9,382 bases of DNA from Bacillota bacterium (GTDB lineage Bacteria; Bacillota; Clostridia; Acetivibrionales; DTU013): NCBI GenBank assembly GCA_023435805.1, contig JAEZMC010000011.1, positions 1 to 9,382 on the forward strand, given 5' to 3'. The notes beneath the pieces are model-generated. The model saw nothing but the letters and a program-made list of their open reading frames with translations. It made no database searches and was not told the origin of the DNA. This document shows, piece after piece, positions 4,866-9,382 of this stretch (position 1 is the stretch's first letter; each line of letters starts with the position of its first letter). A program made the position numbers and the translations under genes.

Positions 4866-7292
4866 ATGGGAAGAAGTACAAAAATACTACCGATAGTTTT
4901 AATTGCTTCAATTCTTATAGCTTGTTTCCCAAGCAGCATATTTGCGGCTGTATTAAGAATTGATGCAATTAAGGATTTAAACCCGTCTGTATATGTCAAT
5001 CAAAGCTACACATTGCCTACTACGGTTGATGCCATAATGAGTGATAAGACCATTCAGAAGGTTGCAGTCACATGGAGCCCCAAAACCGTCGTAACGTTAA
5101 AAACAGGAACCTTTGTTTATAAAGGGACTGTCAAGGGCTACACCAATAAGGTTCTGCTGACGCTGAAGGTCATGCAAAAGCCTGATGTTGAAATTCTTCG
5201 GGCAATTTCATATGGACTCGTACCGCAGGAGCTGCAGAAAGATTATGACAAAAGCGTTACCTATGCTGAATTTTGTGGCATGCTGTCCAACCTCATTCAG
5301 AAAGCGACCCCGGAAAAGCTCCCCGAGTGGAAAAAAGCTGCAAGCAAGGCACTTGCCTCAAATAAGGTCATGCGGCGTGACGATGCGGCAGTGGCACTCC
5401 TGTATGCCTCCAAAGCCATGGGCAAACTGTATACCAACGTCACTACATACCCTGAAATAAAAAAGATTCAAGACAACAAGAATTCCTGGAATTTCAGGGA
5501 CGACTTTGCCCTGTGGCCGGCATGGCAGAAGAATTACCGAATGCGTACGACCATTCCGGGAACTGCCGACAGCTATGAAAACGGCAGTTGGGGCTCTGCC
5601 ATGAGCACTGCATTCTGGTTCGTACTCATGCGACTGTCACAGGTCAACGAAAAGCCTTTGCTGGACTGGGATAAAAACTACAATATGCGATTTTATGATA
5701 ACCTGACCCGGAGCGAAGCAATTGCTGCCGTACTACGGCTGGGGGAGTCAGAGGCAAACTTGCTGGATAAAAACCAATATCTATCTGTTTATGACGTCGG
5801 TGCCTATGACAAAACCATTATCGCCGACGCGCTCCTAAACCAGCCCTCCGATTTGCCTGAACCCTCCCAATCGGCGCTTCCCGCCAGTTGGAAGGGAGCG
5901 GGCCTCTCTGCTCGCAAGGATGGCAGGCATTTCTACAAAGAATTTCAGGAGTCGGACATAGCTTTTCTGGCCGAAAATGGGTTCAATTTCACCAGGGTCT
6001 TTTTTGGTTTTTCGACCCTTCGGTATCCGGATTTCCCGGCAGATGAAAAGCTGATCAATAAGACCGAGTTGGAAGATATGGACAAGCTTATTGCTTGGGG
6101 CATCCGCTACGGGGTACACATCCAGCTCTCAATGTGCGGCATCCCCAACGGTAAGGAGAGCTTTGATGTCGATGATAGGGAGTGGGAGATGATCCGTGCG
6201 TACTGGGAGGCCTTAGCCAAGCGGTATGCCGCCATCCCCTCCCGCTACCTGAGCTTCGACCTGGTCAATGAGATTTTTCCCCGGGAGGAGAGTAATTTTG
6301 ATCGCGCGGTGGCCTGGATGGCGCGCATCAATGCCGATATCCACACCGCCAGTCCCCAGCGTGTAACGCTGGTTTCACATCCCGGCAACCCCAACATGGA
6401 GTGGGCAGAAGCTATGGCAAAGGCCGGCATAGCCATTGGCTGCCACCCCTATATGCCGACCTATATGGCCGATGGCAATGACCAGACTCTTTACCAGACT
6501 GCCGAAGTATATTGGCCTTATCCTTACTTCCCTTCGGTGCTGCAACCTGGTGAGAGCCTGACCATCTCCGGCGACATCGGCGGGAACGCCCTGCTGATGG
6601 ACTTTTGGGTCTATCAGCCCTTTACTGTTACATTTGACAACGGACAAAAACAAACCATCCAGGTACAGGGAGATTACAAAGACGACATGTCCTTCGGCTG
6701 GCGATTCAAGAAGCCCCTTTCTGTCTCTATTCCATCAGGAGTGAAGCGCCTGACCATCCATGTGACGCAAAACTCCTTCACCTTGAATGAACTGGGTCTT
6801 ACAGACAAAGCCGGGCAAGTACGCTGGATCGTGCCGCACGATTTTTTTGAAGGCTCAGCCGTGGGCGGCACCGATTTGAATTGGAACGCCGCCAAGGGCT
6901 GGGGCAGTGAAAAGGCTTGCACGGCTGACTATATCTTTACCCAGAAGATTCAGCCATTGCTGAGCCTGGCGAAGGAATACAACGTGGGCATGATGTGCAA
7001 TGAGTTCGGCATCTTTGCTTGCAACATGAATGGCTGGAAAGTAGCGACGATAGTCGCCTATACCAATGATATGCTGAAGATTTTCGAGAAGCACAATATT
7101 CCCTGGAGCCTGTGCGAGGCAGAGGGCTTTCCTTACCGTTTCCTGACTATGCCGGTCAAAACGTACATAACCTACGAGTGGAAGGGTGCGACACTCAAGC
7201 AGCATACTTACACGTTCCCAGATGGGCACTCAAGGCAGTTGTATGTCTGCGAAGAGCTACTAAACGTGTTTCGCAGGCATCTTCCCAAGTGA
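4866..7292 (+). CDS. Exported GH5-like glycoside hydrolase with Ig-like and SLH-like modules
   Basis: An 808-residue protein read from ATG 4866, with GAGAGG at 4854-4859. The N-terminal signal peptide is cleaved either at SIFA-A (about 27) or at a lipobox-like LIAC (Cys20). A Big_4-type Ig domain follows at about 31-103 (LPTTVDA...VTWSP...GTFVYKGTVKGY). Residues 108-331 hold degenerate S-layer-homology-like repeats (YAEFCGML, MRRDDAAVAL, LTRSEAIAAVL). After a Pro/Ser linker the catalytic (beta/alpha)8 domain spans about 341-761. GH5 landmarks: Arg377 (NFTRVFF), acid/base Glu469 (FDLVNEIF), His527-x-Tyr529 (HPY), nucleophile Glu713 (CNEFG) and Trp747. A beta-rich insert of about 100 residues (551-654) sits between the HxY motif and the nucleophile and may bind carbohydrate. 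The usual DxH motif after strand 3 reads SMCG (Cys424). Likely a beta-glycan hydrolase at the cell surface; the substrate is unknown. Monocistronic by context. Confidence 0.87.
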   Translation: MGRSTKILPIVLIASILIACFPSSIFAAVLRIDAIKDLNPSVYVNQSYTLPTTVDAIMSDKTIQKVAVTWSPKTVVTLKTGTFVYKGTVKGYTNKVLLTLKVMQKPDVEILRAISYGLVPQELQKDYDKSVTYAEFCGMLSNLIQKATPEKLPEWKKAASKALASNKVMRRDDAAVALLYASKAMGKLYTNVTTYPEIKKIQDNKNSWNFRDDFALWPAWQKNYRMRTTIPGTADSYENGSWGSAMSTAFWFVLMRLSQVNEKPLLDWDKNYNMRFYDNLTRSEAIAAVLRLGESEANLLDKNQYLSVYDVGAYDKTIIADALLNQPSDLPEPSQSALPASWKGAGLSARKDGRHFYKEFQESDIAFLAENGFNFTRVFFGFSTLRYPDFPADEKLINKTELEDMDKLIAWGIRYGVHIQLSMCGIPNGKESFDVDDREWEMIRAYWEALAKRYAAIPSRYLSFDLVNEIFPREESNFDRAVAWMARINADIHTASPQRVTLVSHPGNPNMEWAEAMAKAGIAIGCHPYMPTYMADGNDQTLYQTAEVYWPYPYFPSVLQPGESLTISGDIGGNALLMDFWVYQPFTVTFDNGQKQTIQVQGDYKDDMSFGWRFKKPLSVSIPSGVKRLTIHVTQNSFTLNELGLTDKAGQVRWIVPHDFFEGSAVGGTDLNWNAAKGWGSEKACTADYIFTQKIQPLLSLAKEYNVGMMCNEFGIFACNMNGWKVATIVAYTNDMLKIFEKHNIPWSLCEAEGFPYRFLTMPVKTYITYEWKGATLKQHTYTFPDGHSRQLYVCEELLNVFRRHLPK

Positions 7293-7569
7293 CACGAAAA
7301 GAAATACCAGAGAAGAGATGTATCCTATATCAATCAAAATTTGGTGAATATAGTAGCATTAGCATCTCATATCAAACTATTGTTTGAAGTAATTTCTAAA
7401 GAATATAGTGCCAGACACTGAACAAAAGAATTTATCTGTTTCTTCACGATACTAAGTTCTAAAGTTCTGTGTTTGGCACCTTGGTTTTGTAGGTGGAATG
7501 AGCCCTTTAGACTACAGTAGAAGTCCGGGGTTGACCGTTTAGAGGTCCAGGCTGCCTGTACAAATTTGA
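7293..7569. other. Intergenic stretch without a recognisable gene
   Basis: No open frame with a ribosome binding site or family-like sequence is seen on either strand between the hydrolase stop and the coding remnant. The only clear structure is the imperfect palindrome described separately. No standard T-tailed terminator for the hydrolase is visible. Confidence 0.5.
7408..7479. repeat. Long imperfect palindrome with GTGCCAGACAC ends (REP-like)
   Basis: The left arm 7408-7430 starts GTGCCAGACAC and the right arm 7457-7479 ends GTGTTTGGCAC. Reverse-complementing the right arm matches the left at 18 of 23 positions, including an inner GAAC...AGAA match, around a 26-base loop. GTGCC-ended palindromes of this size are common as dispersed extragenic elements in Firmicutes. 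In the window it is a single copy, so dispersal cannot be shown. It follows the hydrolase gene by about 115 bases and could stabilise or end its mRNA. Confidence 0.55.
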
Positions 7570-7794
7570 GATGGGACAACTCCAGCTGCTGGCTTCTGCT
7601 TATTTGGACATCACCGAAAAATTGCTCTTATGGTCAGCGGCAAAAACGGCAGTGAACCCTATACGGGAAACGACCTTGAGTCAGGTGTATTCACTGTAAC
7701 CGTATCTGAAACGGATAAATATGATATACGAATCACCGGTAAAGATGCAACCGGAAAGGTTACGGTCAAAAATGTGGAAGGCAGTGCTAAATAG
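7570..7794 (+). pseudogene. Probable 3' remnant of an exported beta-rich protein
   Basis: A frame open from 7570 (after a TGA at 7567-7569) to TAG 7792-7794 has convincing coding character in its last 55 codons. It reads VSGKNGSEPYTG, then FTVTVSETDKYDIRITGKD, with the alternating pattern of an Ig-like or similar secreted beta domain. The only ATG (7630) lacks a ribosome binding site and would give a 54-residue fragment starting mid-domain. Upstream sequence in this frame does not look like a signal peptide. A truncated gene is the simplest reading; a short intact gene of unknown type is the alternative. Confidence 0.45.
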
Positions 7795-7873
7795 ATGGCT
7801 GGTGTTTAAAAGAGCGGTACACGCATCACCGGGTATTGTACGGTAAACGCTACTGCGCGAAAGGATGAAAGGA

Positions 7874-8017
7874 ATGAAGCTATACGAGTATAAATGTGTC
7901 GGTAATTGGGGTCTGGGAGAGACCACTTCCAGACAGCTAAATGAATACGGCAGGGCTGGCTGGGAACTTGTAGCAGTTGTTTGGAGCTGGCATTATTTTA
8001 AGAGGGTTATAACATAA
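7874..8017 (+). CDS. Small DUF4177 family protein, 47 residues
   Basis: ATG 7874 follows GAAAGGA (7859-7865) at eight bases and opens a 47-residue frame to TAA 8015-8017. The product starts MKLYEYKCV, has a central LNEYGRAGWELVAVV and ends YFKRVIT. This is the whole length of the DUF4177 fold: an opening YEYK strand, a helix leading into the GWELV strand, and a final F-K-R strand. No biochemical function is known for the family. It is convergent with the regulator gene on the other strand, with 61 bases between the stops, and has no obvious operon partner. Confidence 0.78.
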   Translation: MKLYEYKCVGNWGLGETTSRQLNEYGRAGWELVAVVWSWHYFKRVIT

Positions 8018-8078
8018 GGGAAGCAGTAATATCCTGCCCAGTGCTGCAATGCAAATTGATCTGAAGTAAGCGCCAGGC

Positions 8079-8930
8079 CTATACACCTGCGTGGATATCC
8101 CGATCTAATAATTGCCTCATTTTTAAAGAAGAATCGGTCTCTGACAGCGGCACATGGATAAACAATCTGAGTCCTGAATTATCAGGCACATCAAAGCAAC
8201 TGCTTTCAAATTCCAACGTCCCCGCAACAGGATGATTAAACTGCTTATAGACTCCGGAATCGTCGTAAATGTCATGAAGCGGCCACCACTCATTAAATTC
8301 AGGACTATTTGCCTTCAATTCTTCGATTAGTTGAACAAACCATGTATCTTCAATATATTTCCCACATGAGGACCGAAATCTGCCCAGCGTGCTCTTGGCA
8401 TGAAGCTCCCAGTTAACATATAACCGTCTGTAATAGTTGTCCATAAACATGCCCCAGACGATATTTCTCTGGAGACCGTACATTTTTTCCAGATCGCCAA
8501 GGATCAGAACCGCAGCCCTGTTCCAGCCAATAACATTCCACCGCTGGTCTGCTATTATTGACGGGCAGAGCTCCAAGCTGTCAAGAACATGCTGAAGCAG
8601 GGGGCTGATGGATGTTTGATTTCCTGTTATATCTGCCGGGACTGGCTGGTTTGCCAGATGATAGAGATGCATTCGCTCCTGCTTATCGAGCATCAGAACT
8701 CTGGAAAGGCTCTCAATGACCGGTGTCGAAACATGAATGGCTCGACCCTGCTCAAGCCACGAATACCAGGTCAGACCAACACCGGCTAATTGTGCAATCT
8801 CCTCTCTTCTAAGACCCGGAGTCCGTCGGCGCGTTACCGAGGAAAGCCCCAACTGCATCGGTGAGATTCTTGCTCTGCGTGTTTTAAGAAAATCGGCCAG
8901 CTCCAGATATCGAAATTCTTCACTATTCAT
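8079..8930 (-). CDS. XRE-type regulator with MmyB-like ligand-binding domain
   Basis: The start is set at the ATG whose first base is 8930 because AAGGA lies eight bases upstream; the ATG at 8939 has its purine stretch too close. This gives 283 residues. An N-terminal helix-turn-helix covers about 8-85 with the family hallmark LADFLKTRRARISP, RRRTPGLRREEIAQLAGVG and TWYSWLEQGR. A PAS-like MmyB-type ligand-binding domain follows at about 107-265, with WNVIGWNRAA, EFNEWWPLHDI and FNHPVAGTLEFES. Proteins of this type are usually repressors or activators of a neighbouring, often divergent, oxidoreductase or transport gene, sensing an unknown small ligand. Here the divergent neighbour is another regulator, so the target is not evident. 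Length is normal for the family and no defect is seen. Confidence 0.92.
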   Translation of the reverse strand: MNSEEFRYLELADFLKTRRARISPMQLGLSSVTRRRTPGLRREEIAQLAGVGLTWYSWLEQGRAIHVSTPVIESLSRVLMLDKQERMHLYHLANQPVPADITGNQTSISPLLQHVLDSLELCPSIIADQRWNVIGWNRAAVLILGDLEKMYGLQRNIVWGMFMDNYYRRLYVNWELHAKSTLGRFRSSCGKYIEDTWFVQLIEELKANSPEFNEWWPLHDIYDDSGVYKQFNHPVAGTLEFESSCFDVPDNSGLRLFIHVPLSETDSSLKMRQLLDRDIHAGV

Positions 8931-8954
8931 ACAGACCATCCTTACCTGTTACTA

Positions 8955-8985
8955 TTTATACCAGTATAATTTAACTCCGAGTCAA
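8955..8985 (-). promoter_or_regulatory. Candidate promoter of the MmyB-like regulator
   Basis: On the minus strand TTGACT (complement of 8980-8985) is followed after 19 bases by TATAAA (complement of 8955-8960). The TGG just before TATAAA makes an extended -10, which would offset the long spacer. The -35 box lies within the outer arm of the repeat element. The predicted leader is about 18 bases and includes the ribosome binding site. Confidence 0.5.
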
Positions 8986-9051
8986 AGGGGACGGTTCTCG
9001 ACTGACTCACGAAATAAGATTGAGTCATAACTGAACCGTCCCCTATGACTC
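8979..9051. repeat. REP/MITE-like element with nested inverted repeats
   Basis: The arms are AGGGGACGGTTC (8986-8997) and GAACCGTCCCCT (9033-9044), a perfect 12-bp inverted repeat. Inside, TGACTCA (9003-9009) pairs with TGAGTCA (9021-9027). Outside, GAGTCA (8979-8984) pairs with TGACTC (9046-9051). The result is a three-level nested palindrome of 73 bp. GGGGACGGTTC/GAACCGTCCCC palindromes are familiar to me as dispersed extragenic elements in Clostridia and related Firmicutes, possibly mobilised in trans by Y1 (RAYT-like) transposases. No transposase is present in the window. Confidence 0.75.
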
Positions 9052-9080
9052 TGACTCCCCTATGACTCACCTTATGACTC
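9040..9080. repeat. CCCCTATGACTC direct repeats and TGACTC cluster
   Basis: CCCCTATGACTC occurs at 9040-9051 and 9057-9068. TGACTC hexamers follow one another at 9046, 9052, 9063 and 9075. With TGACTC at 9003 and GAGTCA at 8979 and 9022 there are seven hexamers in about 100 bases. The cluster adjoins the nested palindrome and may be partial duplicated copies of its edge. Confidence 0.7.
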
Positions 9081-9126
9081 AAAGATGAAGGCTGGGAAGG
9101 CGGCCTGATTTTTCGTATGTTCATAG

Positions 9127-9155
9127 ATGACATAAGGTATTGGGTGGGATAGAAT
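9127..9155 (+). promoter_or_regulatory. Candidate promoter of the partial helix-turn-helix regulator
   Basis: ATGACA (9127-9132), a 17-base spacer and TAGAAT (9150-9155) each differ from the sigma-A consensus by one base. The predicted start is shortly before the AGGAGG at 9167-9172, giving a short leader. Confidence 0.5.
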
Positions 9156-9179
9156 AAAGGTGAGAGAGGAGGTTGTCCA

Positions 9180-9382
9180 ATGGCAAAAAACGATAATATG
9201 CTGGCAATTTTATGGATGCTTCATTCCGGATCAAAAATAACAGCGAAACAAATTGCGGAAAAATTAGAGATAAATATTCGAACCGTTTATCGTTATATTG
9301 ATTCGCTCTGCGCAAGCGGAGTACCAATTATATCGGATACAGGACAGAACGGTGGATATAGCTTACTGAACAATTTTATCCA
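9180..9382 (+). CDS. Helix-turn-helix regulator, YafY/WYL type (3' partial)
   Basis: ATG 9180 has AGGAGG (9167-9172) seven bases upstream and the frame is open to the end of the window, giving 67 residues. The sequence has an HTH_11 winged helix: an N-terminal helix (MLAILWMLHSG), then ITAKQIAEKLEINIRTVYRYIDSL as the DNA-binding unit, and a wing ending with the SDTGQNGGYSLL motif. This is the N-terminus of DeoR-like/YafY regulators, which normally continue with a WYL ligand-binding domain beyond the window. That part is not visible, so the WYL assignment is inference. It is divergent from the MmyB-like regulator with the repeat element between them. Confidence 0.85.
   Translation, partial: MAKNDNMLAILWMLHSGSKITAKQIAEKLEINIRTVYRYIDSLCASGVPIISDTGQNGGYSLLNNFI

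Noticed and set aside
7681..7926. 81-codon minus-strand open frame
   Set aside because: Antisense to the coding remnant and the DUF4177 gene; no ribosome binding site and no recognisable family.
8979..9080. CRISPR-like array suggested by repeated TGACTC units
   Set aside because: Units are only 6-12 bases, spacing is irregular (0 to 38 bases) and no cas genes are present; the nested palindrome explains most copies.
9086..9116. Possible terminator before GATTTTTC
   Set aside because: Only a four-base AGGC/GCCT stem can form before the short T run; too weak.

Overview
The window reads as chromosomal DNA of a low- to mid-GC Gram-positive bacterium, most likely an anaerobic Clostridia-type Firmicute. 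Grounds: strong AGGAGG-type ribosome binding sites throughout, a lipoprotein and Sec-exported proteins, S-layer-homology-like modules, Big_4-type Ig domains, DUF4177 and MmyB-like regulators, and an AGGGGACGGTTC inverted repeat of a kind I associate with Firmicutes. Genus cannot be set from the sequence alone.

Layout. 1-171 is the 3' end of a surface protein with an Ig-like final domain. 299-4523 is a co-directional five-gene cassette: a lipoprotein, a LemA-family protein, a DUF2207 membrane protein with a Gly-rich tail, a DUF4428/SHOCT zinc-ribbon protein, and a 59-residue four-cysteine zinc-ribbon protein. A clear intrinsic terminator at 4572-4605 closes it. The cassette looks like an envelope system of unknown function: outer-surface lipoprotein, two membrane-anchored partners and two cytosolic metal-binding small-domain proteins.

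4605-4865 is a regulatory region with a 9-bp-arm inverted repeat directly upstream of a good sigma-A-type promoter. It drives an exported 808-residue glycoside hydrolase (GH5-like) carrying an Ig-like domain, degenerate SLH modules and a beta-rich insertion inside the catalytic domain. 7293-7873 is mostly non-coding or decayed: a long imperfect palindrome, a coding remnant, then a 47-residue DUF4177 protein (7874-8017).

8079-9382 holds two divergent regulators: an XRE/MmyB-like regulator on the minus strand and the start of a helix-turn-helix (YafY/WYL-type) regulator on the plus strand. A REP/MITE-like element with nested inverted repeats and a cluster of TGACTC hexamers sits between them and appears to supply the -35 box of the minus-strand gene.

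The best candidates for something under-described are the LemA/DUF2207/zinc-ribbon cassette, the GH5 enzyme with its insertion and altered active-site motif, and the repeat element in the divergent regulatory region.
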